NCBI GenBank assembly: GCA_964371865.1
Contig: CAYJOR010000014.1
Span: 1-53,707 of the forward strand
Reading direction: 5' to 3'
DNA length: 53,707 bases
From: CAYJAZ01 sp964371865
GTDB taxonomy: Bacteria > Desulfobacterota > Desulfovibrionia > Desulfovibrionales > Desulfovibrionaceae
Shown here: positions 25,057 through 34,207 of the stretch, one piece after another
How the letters are laid out: each line of letters begins with the position of its first letter
Numbering within the stretch: position 1 is the first letter of the stretch
Notes under the pieces: generated by a model
Seen by the model: only the letters and a program-made list of their open reading frames with translations
The model's database searches: none
Told to the model about the DNA's origin: nothing
Position numbers and translations under genes: made by a program

Positions 25057-26325
25057 CTATTCACCTTCTGGGTGTTTTATATAAAGCGGTTCTTTACCTT
25101 GTAATACTTCTTCAGTTATTACAACGGTTTTTAAGTTTTGAATTGATGGTAAATCGTACATAATATCAAGCATGATTATCTCTAATACGTTACGAAGACC
25201 ACGAGCGCCTGTCTTACGTTCAATTGCCTCCTGAGCAACTGCAAGTAAGGCATTTTGTTCAAATTCTAGTTCAACACCATCTAGTGCAAATAGCTTTTGG
25301 TATTGACGAATAAGTGCATTTTTAGGCTCTTTTAGAATGCGGATAAGATCATCTTCTTCAAGTTCATCTACATTTGTTATAACAGGAATACGACCAATAA
25401 ATTCTGGAATTAATCCAAACTGTACAAGATCTTGCGGATGTAAATTTGAAAGAAGTTCGCTCATACTCATTTCTTTTTTAGTAGAAATTTTCGCGCCAAA
25501 GCCCATTCCTGAACCTCTTGTGCGTTGTTCTACCATCTTCTCAAGACCAACGAATGCACCGCCGACTATGAAAAGAATATTTGATGTATCTAAGCGTAAA
25601 AACTCTTGTTGAGGGTGCTTTCTTCCGCCTTTAGGTGGAACGTTTGCAAGTGTGCCTTCGATAATTTTCAAAAGTGCTTGCTGAACACCTTCGCCTGATA
25701 CGTCACGAGTGAGTGATGCTGATTCGCTTTTACGAGAAATTTTATCAATTTCATCTATATAGATAATACCACGTGAGGCTTTTTCTATATCGTATTCAGC
25801 ATTTTGGAGAAGTTGAACAAGAATGTTTTCTACATCTTCGCCAACATAACCAGCTTCTGTAAGAGTTGTTGCGTCTGCAATTGCAAATGGAACATTGAGA
25901 ACGCGCGCAAGTGTGCGTGCTAACAATGTTTTACCTGAGCCAGATGGACCTACAAGAAGAACGTTACTTTTTTCAAGTTCAACACTTTGCAGATCATCAC
26001 CTTCGAGTTTTTGTTGCATTTCTGCAAACACTCTTTTGTAGTGATTGTGCACTGCTACAGAAAGAATTTTCTTAGCTTTATGTTGACCTATTACGTATTC
26101 ATCAAGCTTTGCTTTAATTTCATGCGGAGTAAGTAAAGCTTGGTTCTCCGGGCTGTTTAGCTCTTCGTGGACTTCTTCATCCGCAATAAGAGTGTGGCAG
26201 TTTTGTACGCAAACATCGCATATAGCTATATCGCCATGAGTGATGAAATGTTTAGCTTGAAATTCATTTTTTCCGCAAAATGAACATTCTCTTGGAGTGT
26301 TATTATCTTGTGAGTTGTTTGACAT
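25057..26325 (-). CDS. clpX: ClpXP unfoldase subunit ClpX
   Basis: ClpX is the AAA+ unfoldase that feeds substrates to ClpP. The N-terminal zinc domain has four Cys ligands (CSFCGK and CDVCVQNC). Walker A is GPSGSGKTLLART and Walker B GIIYIDEIDKI. The loop SGMGFGAKI corresponds to the IGF-type loop that docks into ClpP. Length 422 matches the family. Its ATG overlaps the clpP stop by one base (TAATG), so the two are translationally coupled. Confidence 0.97.
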   Translation of the reverse strand: MSNNSQDNNTPRECSFCGKNEFQAKHFITHGDIAICDVCVQNCHTLIADEEVHEELNSPENQALLTPHEIKAKLDEYVIGQHKAKKILSVAVHNHYKRVFAEMQQKLEGDDLQSVELEKSNVLLVGPSGSGKTLLARTLARVLNVPFAIADATTLTEAGYVGEDVENILVQLLQNAEYDIEKASRGIIYIDEIDKISRKSESASLTRDVSGEGVQQALLKIIEGTLANVPPKGGRKHPQQEFLRLDTSNILFIVGGAFVGLEKMVEQRTRGSGMGFGAKISTKKEMSMSELLSNLHPQDLVQFGLIPEFIGRIPVITNVDELEEDDLIRILKEPKNALIRQYQKLFALDGVELEFEQNALLAVAQEAIERKTGARGLRNVLEIIMLDIMYDLPSIQNLKTVVITEEVLQGKEPLYIKHPEGE

Positions 26326-26927
26326 TAATTTGCCTTTAATTCTTCACGCGAAGTTAGAATTTTGTCAATTATACCGTATTTAAGGGCTTCTTCGGCTGTC
26401 ATGAAGTTATCTCTTTCGGTATCTTGAGTTATTTTTTTAATTGTTTGATTTGTATTTTTTGCCAAAATTTCATTAAGCATTGTTTTTGTACGTAAACTTT
26501 CCTTCAAATGAATATCCATATCAGTCACTTGACCTCTATAGCCACCGGAAGGTTGGTGAATCATGATTTGTGCGTGAGGAAGAGCGAAACGCATTCCCGG
26601 TTCTCCACCTGCGAGTAAAAACGCACCCATGCTTGCAGCTCTGCCCATGCACATAGTCGAAACCGGTGCTGAAATAAACTGCATAGTATCATAGATAGCC
26701 ATGCCGCTTGTTACTGAGCCGCCAGGTGAGTTGATATAAAAATGTATTTCTTTTTCTGGGTCTTGTGATTCTAAAAACAGTAATTGAGCACAGATGAGTG
26801 CAGCAGAGGCATCGTCTACTTCTGTGTTAAGAAGGATAATGCGATCTTTTAGCAGACGTGAAAATATATCATATCCACGTTCACCACGTCCGGTTTGTTC
26901 TACTACCATAGGTATATTGTAGCTCAT
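26325..26927 (-). CDS. clpP: ClpP protease catalytic subunit
   Basis: The serine protease subunit ClpP has all of its catalytic triad visible: Ser in GRAASMGAFLL, His in MIHQPSGG and Asp in TERDNFMTAEEA. The start IPMVVEQTGRGERGYDIFSRLLKDRII is typical of bacterial ClpP, and length 200 is normal. It is separated from tig by 98 bases that contain a hairpin at 26973-27000, so it may have its own promoter there, although I cannot point to clear boxes. Confidence 0.97.
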   Translation of the reverse strand: MSYNIPMVVEQTGRGERGYDIFSRLLKDRIILLNTEVDDASAALICAQLLFLESQDPEKEIHFYINSPGGSVTSGMAIYDTMQFISAPVSTMCMGRAASMGAFLLAGGEPGMRFALPHAQIMIHQPSGGYRGQVTDMDIHLKESLRTKTMLNEILAKNTNQTIKKITQDTERDNFMTAEEALKYGIIDKILTSREELKAN

Positions 26928-26972
26928 GCAGTAGTCCTTTTTTTAGTGTTATCAAGAATATCTACTTAAAAT

Positions 26973-27000
26973 GCTCTTAATACCCAAAGGCATTAAGAGC
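26973..27000. terminator. hairpin between tig and clpP
   Basis: GCTCTTAAT and ATTAAGAGC form a perfect 9-bp stem with a 10-base loop. On the minus strand it follows the tig stop by 26 bases and is followed by ATTTTAAG. The weak T tract suggests partial termination or an RNA-processing site that sets the tig to clpP ratio. Confidence 0.5.
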
Positions 27001-27025
27001 AATTATAGATTTTTATAATGATTTC

Positions 27026-28378
27026 TTATGCTGATGGGGTTTCTTCTGTAGTTGTAACAGCATTACCGTCTTTATCTACAGGATTTTTAGTAGCGGTTGT
27101 ATACATGTGTTCAAGAGCTTTAGCTGCAAGGAGTCTTTCGTTGATATCGTTGATTCCGCCGGTTTGGTATAATCTGTCAATAACAACTTTAGGATCTTGT
27201 CCGCTTTCTTGAGCAGCGCGTAAGATGTAGTCTTGAACTTCTTTTTCAGAGATAAGAATTTTTTCGCTAAATGCAAGTGCCATTAAGAATGCTTGTGCTT
27301 TTGCTTGTTTTCTTGCTTCAGTGTCAGCGTCATCTTCCATACGTTTTAATGCTTCAAGCATTTCAGCAGGTTCTTGACCTTGTTGTTGTAAGAAGTTACG
27401 AGCTTCCATTAAGTATTCGCTTTTATGAGCTTGGATTAAGCTTGGTGGAACTTCAAAGTCGAGAGCGTCAACTACTTGATCTAACAACTTGTTTTGGGTT
27501 TCAGTTTTGATTTTTTGCTTGTTCTGATTCATGATGTTATCAGACATGAAAAGATTGAATTTTTCTAAATCTTCAAAACCAAATTTTTTCACAAATTCTT
27601 CATCAATTTCAGGAAGTTCTTCAGTTGAAATAGAGTGTAGTTTTACACGCATATCAATTTCAAGACCACGGAAAGTTGGGTCTGGATAAGTGTCAATAAC
27701 TTTAATTTTACCGGTAGTTTCTTCACCAGCTTTAAGTGTGCGAACGATTTTTTCAATGTCGCCTGATACAGGATCTGCTTCAGGTTTTAATTGAATATGA
27801 ATGTTCTCACCTTTCATGCCAGGAACTGGTTTACCTTCAAATGTTCCTTCAACATCAACGATACATACATCATAATCAACAGGAGTTCTTTCTTCTGTTA
27901 CCGGTGTAAGTTGAGCTGATGTTTGACGTAAACGGCGTGAGAATGAATCAAGTTCTTCAGCTGTAACTTCTGGTTGAACTTCGTCAACACTGAGTTCTGA
28001 AAGTGTAGGAAGAGCAATTTCTGGTAAAACTTCAAAGCTTATTGCAAAAGAATATGCAGCATCACGTTTTACAACTGTGTTTTCATTGCCTTCAATTTCT
28101 TCCATTTTAATACGTGAAATAGGAGTAATGTTTGCTTCGCTAAGTATTGATTGAATATTGCGATTAATAAGCGCATCGCTTGCACGTTGTTGAACGTCTT
28201 GTGGGAATTTACCTTCAATAACTTTAGCAGGTACTTTACCTTTTCTGAAACCATCAATAGTAAGATCTTTGCCTACTTCTTTTACAGCAGCATTGATATA
28301 TTGGTTTACGTCAGCTGGTTCTAAGTTGACGATTAATTTTCTTGTTACTGTTGTTGGACTTTCAATGATATGTTGCAT
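27026..28378 (-). CDS. tig: trigger factor
   Basis: Trigger factor is the ribosome-bound chaperone and prolyl isomerase. The ribosome-docking signature GFRKGKVPAKVI lies near residue 43, the FKBP-type domain spans about 165-250 (VDYDVCIVDVEGTFEGKPVPGMKG), and the helical C-terminal chaperone arms follow. Length 450 is typical. AAGGA lies 8 bases before the ATG. Gene order tig-clpP-clpX-lon is the classic arrangement. Confidence 0.95.
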   Translation of the reverse strand: MQHIIESPTTVTRKLIVNLEPADVNQYINAAVKEVGKDLTIDGFRKGKVPAKVIEGKFPQDVQQRASDALINRNIQSILSEANITPISRIKMEEIEGNENTVVKRDAAYSFAISFEVLPEIALPTLSELSVDEVQPEVTAEELDSFSRRLRQTSAQLTPVTEERTPVDYDVCIVDVEGTFEGKPVPGMKGENIHIQLKPEADPVSGDIEKIVRTLKAGEETTGKIKVIDTYPDPTFRGLEIDMRVKLHSISTEELPEIDEEFVKKFGFEDLEKFNLFMSDNIMNQNKQKIKTETQNKLLDQVVDALDFEVPPSLIQAHKSEYLMEARNFLQQQGQEPAEMLEALKRMEDDADTEARKQAKAQAFLMALAFSEKILISEKEVQDYILRAAQESGQDPKVVIDRLYQTGGINDINERLLAAKALEHMYTTATKNPVDKDGNAVTTTEETPSA

Positions 28379-28521
28379 ATTATCTTCCTTAAAAATTTTT
28401 CTAAATACCTAATGTCTATAGATAATGGATAGAATTTATCACTATAACCAAATCCTTTTAACACACACTTTCACGCTTGGCAAGCAAATTTTTTTGAGTA
28501 ATATTTTTTCTGATTTATATT

Positions 28522-28603
28522 TGTCTCCGACGGGCAAAGGAAATGATTCCCTTTGCAAACCCCTTTTCTTTCTGATTCGTTCCTCGTTAGAAAAGAAAAT
28601 GCT
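28522..28603 (-). repeat. multi-hairpin palindromic repeat, copy R2 (reverse orientation)
   Basis: Read on the minus strand it contains ACGAGGAACGA, AGAAAGAAAAGGGG, the palindromic GCAAAGGGAATCATT...TTTGC and the end CCGTCGGAGAC. It aligns along its length with the copy at 40074-40150. With R3 at 28773-28847 it fills most of the gene-free interval between tig and parA; short open frames across 28425-28765 overlap it and look spurious. Confidence 0.65.
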
Positions 28604-28772
28604 TTTGAAAAATATCCTGTGTCGCTTGAGACAATAGCTATAAAATCTATGCCATGCTATAAAATTCGTATTCACTTTACTAAAAACGATAAATTTGTTT
28701 CTTTATTCGCAGAAACCTTGATAAGATTTTTTTACTTTATCGGTAAAGGAGTAATTTTTTTGTAAGCATTTA

Positions 28773-28847
28773 TTTCTTTTTCTCGAGGAACGAGAGAAAA
28801 CGAAATAAGGTTTCCAAAGGGGATTATCCCTTTTGGTCGCCAAAGGC
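28773..28847 (+). repeat. multi-hairpin palindromic repeat, copy R3
   Basis: A first hairpin, TTTTCTCGAGGAACGAGAGAAAA, is followed by GGTTTCCAAAGGGGATTATC and the closing TTTTGGTCGCCAAAGGC. Its second half is nearly the same as the copy at 9778-9843. Confidence 0.7.
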
Positions 28848-28880
28848 AAAAAACTTACAGCGCACTAACTAAATCCAGAC

Positions 28881-28909
28881 TTGCAATTTATTGAAAGCTT
28901 GTATATATT
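28881..28909 (+). promoter_or_regulatory. candidate promoter of parA-parB
   Basis: TTGCAA (28881-28886) and TATATT (28904-28909) are 17 bases apart. The predicted start near 28916 leaves a leader of about 22 bases before the parA ATG, which has GGAGG at a normal distance. Confidence 0.5.
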
Positions 28910-28937
28910 GCGATTTATATTGAATGTGGAGGCGAAT

Positions 28938-29714
28938 ATGTCGAGGATAATAGCGGTAGCAAACCAAAAGGGCGGAGTCGGGAAGACGACTACGGCTGTT
29001 AATCTATCTTCTTCGCTGGCGATAATGGAGAACAGAGTTTTATTGATAGACTGTGATCCGCAAGCGAACTCTACATCAGCTCTAGGTTACGAACAAGAGA
29101 AGTTAGAAAAGAATCTTTATACTTCATTTTTTAATTTTGATGAATTAGATGAGGCACTTTTACAAACGCCGACTCCTTATCTCAAACTTCTTCCATCATC
29201 TACAGATTTGGTAGGAATTGAAATTGAGTTGGTTGATAAAATGGCGCGCGAATTTTATTTGAGTGAACTCCTCGATACTGTAAAGCATCAGTATGATTTT
29301 ATAATATTAGATTGTCCACCCTCATTAGGTCTTATCACACTGAACTGTCTTTGTGCTGCTAAAGAACTGCTTATTCCTTTGCAATGTGAATTTTTTGCAC
29401 TGGAAGGTATTGTAAAGCTTATGCAAACGTACGAACTTGTAAAGAAAAGATTAAATCCTGAACTTGCCCTCTTAGGGATAGTTCTAACAATGTATGACTC
29501 AAGAAATAAACTTTCAAGACAAGTAAAAGCAGAAGTAGAAAAATGCTTTCCAAATCACTTATTTAAAACAATAATTCCACGAAATGTAAGGTTGAGCGAA
29601 GCACCAAGTCATGGGAAATCAATTTTGCATTATGATATTAAATCTAAGGGTGCGGAAGCGTACTTAGAGTTTTCAAAAGAAGTTGTTATGAAAAAAAATC
29701 CAGGAAAAATATAA
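28938..29714 (+). CDS. parA: chromosome partitioning ATPase ParA (Soj)
   Basis: ParA is the Walker-type ATPase that moves origins by interacting with ParB. It has the deviant P-loop NQKGGVGKTTTAVNL, LLIDCDPQANSTSALG and the conserved IILDCPPSLGLITLN. I start at the ATG at 28938-28940 (MSRIIAVANQKGG), with GGAGG 6 bases upstream; an earlier ATG at 28881 would overlap the promoter and adds 19 non-conserved residues. Length from this start is 258, normal for chromosomal ParA. parB begins 1 base after its stop. No parS site was recognised. Confidence 0.95.
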   Translation: MSRIIAVANQKGGVGKTTTAVNLSSSLAIMENRVLLIDCDPQANSTSALGYEQEKLEKNLYTSFFNFDELDEALLQTPTPYLKLLPSSTDLVGIEIELVDKMAREFYLSELLDTVKHQYDFIILDCPPSLGLITLNCLCAAKELLIPLQCEFFALEGIVKLMQTYELVKKRLNPELALLGIVLTMYDSRNKLSRQVKAEVEKCFPNHLFKTIIPRNVRLSEAPSHGKSILHYDIKSKGAEAYLEFSKEVVMKKNPGKI

Positions 29715-29715
29715 T

Positions 29716-30732
29716 ATGTCGGGTGTAAATTCAGGTTCAAAACAAGGTTTAGGCAGAGGTTTAGGCGCACTTTTAGGGGAAAGAGTAGAAGAAAAACGTC
29801 CCGATGATGCTTTAAAAGAACTTTCACTCTATGAAATTGTACCTTGCGCATCTCAGCCACGTAAATATTTCAGCGAAGAGCAGCTTAAAGAATTAGCTGC
29901 TTCAATACAAGAAAAAGGGATAGTTCAACCACTAGTTGTTCGTCCTATGCGTGATGGTAAATACGAAATTGTTGCCGGTGAACGTAGATGGCGTGCCGCA
30001 AAGATGCTTAGCCTTGAAACTGTGCCAGCAGTTGTGCGCACCTATACAGACGCTGATGCAATGACAATTGCACTTATTGAAAATATCCAACGTGAAAATC
30101 TTAATCCTATGGAAGAAGCAGAAGCCTTCTCCCTTTTAAAAGAAAAATTTAAACTTTCACAAGAAGAACTTGCAAAAAGTTTAGGTAAAAGTCGTTCAGG
30201 TTTGGCGAACTCTTTGAGGTTGCTAAATCTACCTAAAGAAATGAGAGATTTAATTTTTGAAGCAAAACTTTCTGCGGCTCATGGTAGAACTTTGCTCGCT
30301 TTGCATAATCAAGAACTACAGCCAGAACTTGCAGAACGCATTATCAATAATAACTTGAGTGTGCGTGACGCTGAAAATATAGTTGAATATGCAAACGCTT
30401 ATCACTCTTTACCTGAATTACCAGAGATAGCAGAACATGCAAAAAATGATGAAAAAGAAGATGCTGCTCAAGTAAGTGATGTTAAAAAAACTACTCCGCG
30501 TAGAAAACTTGCTGAAAAATCTCAAGTATTTAAAAGCCTTCAAAAACACTTACGTGATCAAATTCACCGTGGAACAACTATTTCAGGTACTCTTGAAAAT
30601 GGAAAAATTATCCTTCCGTTTTCTGGACAAGCTGAATTGGAGCACCTTTTGCATTTGCTTTCTCTAGCTCCTGAACTTTTTAATCTCGATACCGAAATAA
30701 ATGATTCAAATGAAGTTGGGGAATCTGTATAA
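29716..30732 (+). CDS. parB: chromosome partitioning protein ParB (Spo0J)
   Basis: ParB is the CTP-dependent clamp that binds parS. The N-terminus KQGLGRGLGALLGE, the CTP-binding GERRWRAAKML region, NIQRENLNPMEEA, and the helix-turn-helix (SQEELAKSLGKSRSGLANSLRLL) appear in the standard order. A charged linker (about 240-265) precedes the dimerisation end. At 338 residues it is slightly longer than many ParB proteins of 280-300. It is coupled to parA upstream and abuts the carboxypeptidase gene, whose ATG directly follows its stop codon. Confidence 0.95.
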   Translation: MSGVNSGSKQGLGRGLGALLGERVEEKRPDDALKELSLYEIVPCASQPRKYFSEEQLKELAASIQEKGIVQPLVVRPMRDGKYEIVAGERRWRAAKMLSLETVPAVVRTYTDADAMTIALIENIQRENLNPMEEAEAFSLLKEKFKLSQEELAKSLGKSRSGLANSLRLLNLPKEMRDLIFEAKLSAAHGRTLLALHNQELQPELAERIINNNLSVRDAENIVEYANAYHSLPELPEIAEHAKNDEKEDAAQVSDVKKTTPRRKLAEKSQVFKSLQKHLRDQIHRGTTISGTLENGKIILPFSGQAELEHLLHLLSLAPELFNLDTEINDSNEVGESV

Positions 30733-32148
30733 ATGCTATTTTCCCGTATTTGTTTGCTTTTAAGTCTTTTTGTGTCTCCTGTTGTTGCTTATGCTGATAA
30801 AGACTTTGATGAATCTCTAGATAAGCAATTAAGTGAAGTATTAGAAGTGCCTGCTGCTAATTACGCGCCAGTTTATACTCTTACAGATAAACGTGAAATC
30901 AATAGCTATGACTTTACTCTTTATGAACGTGGAAGTGACGATGGGCTTAAGATTTTTATCTTAGGTGGTATTCAGGGCGATGAACCGGGTGGGTTCAATG
31001 CGGCTTCACTTTTGACAACTCACTATACTTTTGAAAATGCAAAGTTTTACATAGTACCGAATTTGAACTTTGAAAGTATTGTTAAAAGAGCACGACAAGT
31101 ATCCGGAGATATGAATAGGAAATTCGCTAAGTTATCTACAAAAGATCCACAATACGATGAAGTTAAGCGCTTACAGAATCTTATACTAGAAGCAAAACCG
31201 GATATTATTATAAATCTGCATGATGGTTCAGGTTTTTACACTCCAAAATATATTTCTAGCCTTAGAAATCCGAATAGATGGGGGCAGACTTGTATTATTG
31301 ACCAAGCTGAAATTGATTCTCCTTTTGGGAATTTAGAAGAAATAGCTGTAGAACTTACACAGTTAGCAAATACAACTATCAGTGATGAAAAGCATTTTTT
31401 TGAAGTTCGTAATACGCATACCGACAAAGGTAATGCTGAAATGGAAAAAACCCTTACTTGGTTTGGTGTGAAAAATAATATCGCCTCTTATGGTTTTGAA
31501 GTAAGTAAAGAATTTAATACGATTAATCGTGTACTCTATCACCTTACGCAATTAGAAGCTTTTTTTGATGTTTATGGTATAAATTATGATAGGAATTTTA
31601 CTCTCACTCCAAAAGATGTAGAAAAAGCATTGAAATGTCAAGTGGTTGTAAAAATGGCAGATGGTAGAATTTCTCTTCCTTTGCAAGATATGAAAAATAA
31701 TCAAATGGGCTATATTCCACTTCCTAAGAATTTTACTACAGTTGCACCATTACCGATTATAATTCCAATAAAAAAAGATAATCTCATAACAATGCACTAC
31801 GGAAATAATATAATGACTAAATTCCGTACGCAGATTTATGAATTTTCAGATGAAAATCCAGAATTTAATGTCATGATAGACGGTGTTGAAGCAAAAGCTA
31901 AAGTAGGCGATATAGTAAAAGTTCAAGATTCTTTTCTACTTGAGCACTTAAATGGTTACAGAGTAAACGCAATTGGAGCTAAAAAAGAAATTGCTCAAGG
32001 TGATATCAAAACTGAAGCGGGTGTAGAACTTACGAAAAATGATTTTGATTCACGTTATGCTTTAGATAAGTCAAATAAAATTTTTAGATTTGAAATTTAT
32101 CATGAAAAGAAATTTGTGGGAATGCTTTTAGTCGAATTTGTAGAATAA
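30733..32148 (+). CDS. Csd4/Pgp1-like M99 family murein DL-carboxypeptidase (cell shape)
   Basis: The 471-residue protein begins with a signal peptide (ending near AYA, residue 21), so it is periplasmic. The motif ILGGIQGDEPGGFNAASL gives Gln81 and Glu84, and INLHDGSGF gives His163. The spacings match, as I recall them, the zinc ligands Gln46, Glu49 and His128 of Helicobacter pylori Csd4; Glu256 in YGFEVSKE is in the place of its catalytic Glu. Csd4 and Campylobacter Pgp1 trim tripeptides in peptidoglycan and are required for helical cell shape. Two beta-type domains follow the catalytic one. The gene directly abuts parB, so it may be expressed with parAB. Function is inferred from family. 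Confidence 0.8.
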   Translation: MLFSRICLLLSLFVSPVVAYADKDFDESLDKQLSEVLEVPAANYAPVYTLTDKREINSYDFTLYERGSDDGLKIFILGGIQGDEPGGFNAASLLTTHYTFENAKFYIVPNLNFESIVKRARQVSGDMNRKFAKLSTKDPQYDEVKRLQNLILEAKPDIIINLHDGSGFYTPKYISSLRNPNRWGQTCIIDQAEIDSPFGNLEEIAVELTQLANTTISDEKHFFEVRNTHTDKGNAEMEKTLTWFGVKNNIASYGFEVSKEFNTINRVLYHLTQLEAFFDVYGINYDRNFTLTPKDVEKALKCQVVVKMADGRISLPLQDMKNNQMGYIPLPKNFTTVAPLPIIIPIKKDNLITMHYGNNIMTKFRTQIYEFSDENPEFNVMIDGVEAKAKVGDIVKVQDSFLLEHLNGYRVNAIGAKKEIAQGDIKTEAGVELTKNDFDSRYALDKSNKIFRFEIYHEKKFVGMLLVEFVE

Positions 32149-32237
32149 GAGCAAATCTTCCTTATGAAAGTTACCTGCAATCAAAATTTATAACCTTTGT
32201 ATCAAGAATTTTTGATTTGTAGTTTTTAGGAGAATTT

Positions 32238-33689
32238 ATGCACTTACCTGATAATCCCGAAGAATTTGAAGGTTTACATAATATTGAATGTTGGATTGGA
32301 TTTGTAATTGGATTATTGCTATTTGCTTCAGTTTTTATTTTTGAACCACCGGTAGGTATGTCACCTGAAGCGTGGAAATGTTTTGGTTTAACCTCACTTA
32401 TGGCGACATGGTGGGCAACTGAGGCGATTCCTATACCGGCAACCTCTTTTCTGCCGATGATTATGATACCGGCACTCGATTTGGGTACAATGTCAGAAGC
32501 ACTAGCACCATACGCTAACACAACAATCTATCTATTTTTGGGTGGTTTTATCCTTGGTTTGGCAATGGAAAAATGGAATCTCCATAGAAGGATTGCACTT
32601 AATATTATTAATGTTGTTGGCTATAGAGGGCGATATCAAATCGCTGGTTTTATGGGAGCTACAGCATTTCTAAGTATGTGGGTAAGCAATTCAGCAACAG
32701 CTATTATGATGATGCCTATTGCACTTTCAGTTATAACAATGGTGGTGGACGAAAATGACCCAAATCATAAACGTTTTGCGGTTTCTTTACTCCTTGCTAT
32801 TGCTTATGGAGCGAGTATTGGCGGAATGGCAACTCTTATTGGAACAGCGCCAAATGCTCTTTTACGTGCATTTTTAGAGGATTATTATAAGGTTCACATC
32901 GGGTTTGGGCAATGGATGATTCTTGGTATTCCTGTATCAATCGCTATGCTTCTAGTAACTTGGGTGTGGTTATGCCGAAAAAGATTTTATCTTAATTCAG
33001 AAAGTTCAGCTAAAATTATCAAAGAAGAAATCGAAAAGCTTGGTAAGTGGAATCTTGGCGAAAAGTACATTGCTATAGTGTTCACGCTCACTGCAATAAG
33101 CTGGGTGTTTGAGCCTATTTTAGATGATTATATTCCATTCATAAACGATAGTTTTTTAGCAATGTTTTCGGCGCTTACATTATTTGTTCTACCGGTTAAT
33201 ATAAGAAAACGCGAATTTGTAATGGATTGGGGAACTACTTCAAATCTGCCTTGGGGTACGCTGATTCTTTTTGGTGGAGGTTTGGCACTAGCAGCGGTGA
33301 TTTCATCGTCGGGCTTGGCTGACTGGATTTCAATTATGCTTAGTGGGATTAAAGATATTCCTTTTATCATAACTACTTTTATTATTGTAACAATTATAAT
33401 ATTCCTTACCGAGGTTACATCAAATACAGCGACTACAGCAGCATTTCTTCCCTTACTTGGCGCGCTTGCCTCTACACAAGGGATTCCGCCGCAATTATTC
33501 GCTATTCCGGCAACAGTCGCTGCGAGTTGTGCCTTTATGATGCCGGTTGCAACTCCACCAAATACAGTTGTTTTTAGCACGGGTAAAGTTCCTATCAGTG
33601 CCATGATGAGAGCCGGACTTGTATTAAATATCGCAGGTATGTTTATTGTTACAGCTTTCTGCCATTTCTTGGTGGGTATTTTTGAATAA
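32238..33689 (+). CDS. DASS (SLC13) family sodium/dicarboxylate symporter
   Basis: This 483-residue inner-membrane protein has about eleven to thirteen hydrophobic spans. The two SNT-type repeats of the family are visible: WVSNSATAIMMMPIA near residue 155 and EVTSNTATTAAFLPLLGAL near 395, along with MATWWATEAIPIPATSFLP. Such carriers import succinate, malate, fumarate or related anions with sodium; sulfate use is less likely from these motifs. For an anaerobe of this type C4-dicarboxylate uptake is plausible. GGAG lies 7 bases before the ATG. It stands 89 bases from the carboxypeptidase gene and may have its own promoter. Confidence 0.88.
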   Translation: MHLPDNPEEFEGLHNIECWIGFVIGLLLFASVFIFEPPVGMSPEAWKCFGLTSLMATWWATEAIPIPATSFLPMIMIPALDLGTMSEALAPYANTTIYLFLGGFILGLAMEKWNLHRRIALNIINVVGYRGRYQIAGFMGATAFLSMWVSNSATAIMMMPIALSVITMVVDENDPNHKRFAVSLLLAIAYGASIGGMATLIGTAPNALLRAFLEDYYKVHIGFGQWMILGIPVSIAMLLVTWVWLCRKRFYLNSESSAKIIKEEIEKLGKWNLGEKYIAIVFTLTAISWVFEPILDDYIPFINDSFLAMFSALTLFVLPVNIRKREFVMDWGTTSNLPWGTLILFGGGLALAAVISSSGLADWISIMLSGIKDIPFIITTFIIVTIIIFLTEVTSNTATTAAFLPLLGALASTQGIPPQLFAIPATVAASCAFMMPVATPPNTVVFSTGKVPISAMMRAGLVLNIAGMFIVTAFCHFLVGIFE

Positions 33690-33801
33690 TATTTATTAGA
33701 ATTTTTAATAGATTGAAAGCGAGTTATGTAAGGAAACGAAAAATGCTTAACTAATTAAATATAAAAAGATATTTTTTTGTAATTACTTTTTCTTCTTTTT
33801 C

Positions 33802-33830
33802 TTGACTTTATAGCTATAATACGATATTGT
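33802..33830 (+). promoter_or_regulatory. candidate promoter upstream of the chemoreceptor gene
   Basis: TTGACT (33802-33807) and TATTGT (33825-33830) are 17 bases apart. The repeat at 33950-34171 lies between it and the receptor ATG, so the leader would be about 370 bases. In the rest of 33690-34207 I see no gene. Confidence 0.35.
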
Positions 33831-33949
33831 TTCGGTAAATTTAATAAACTGGAAAAAATTGCTTACTTATCATAAATTTGCATATATTAAGCATAAACTT
33901 TTTAATAAATTTTCCGTTAAGTGTTTTGTATAATTTTGACGACATTATC

Positions 33950-34171
33950 TAGGGTGTGTTTCTATATTAAGAGATTTTGTATTTTTGAGAAGGAAAAATG
34001 TTTTTTATGAAAGGAGTGTATCAAAGCATACATGGCTTGAATAAAAAATTATTTTGACGTAGTTGGTTGTCAATAAAGCTGATAACGAAATTGCATTTTC
34101 ATATCATAAGTAAGAAACCTAACCATATCTAACTATCAAAATCAAAAGAACTAATTTAGAAACATACCTTA
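33950..34171 (-). repeat. MITE-like repeat, full copy B
   Basis: The element is about 222 bp and flanked by TA. The left end reads GGGTGTGTTTCTATATTA, the right end TAATTTAGAAACATACCT. In reverse complement it aligns end to end with copy A at 46368-46588; shared internal blocks include AATTTTTTATTCAAG and ACATTTTTCCTT. It has no open frame of useful length, so it is non-autonomous. Confidence 0.75.
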
Positions 34172-34207
34172 AAGAATTTGTGACTAACAAAGACTAAGAG
34201 GTATAAT

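Noticed and set aside
28425..28765. Short open frames on both strands in the tig-parA gap
   Set aside because: They overlap each other and repeat R2, lack good ribosome sites and have no recognisable sequence.
28379..30732. parS site or replication origin near parAB
   Set aside because: No match to TGTTTCACGTGAAACA and no cluster of DnaA boxes was seen; gidA, gidB and dnaA are absent.
32171..32521. Minus-strand open frame across the start of the dicarboxylate transporter
   Set aside because: It is a shadow of the well-supported transporter gene and has no recognisable sequence.
34060..34090. Sigma-28 promoter for the chemoreceptor gene (GCTGATAA)
   Set aside because: It lies within repeat copy B, and there is no TAAA-type -35 box at the proper distance.
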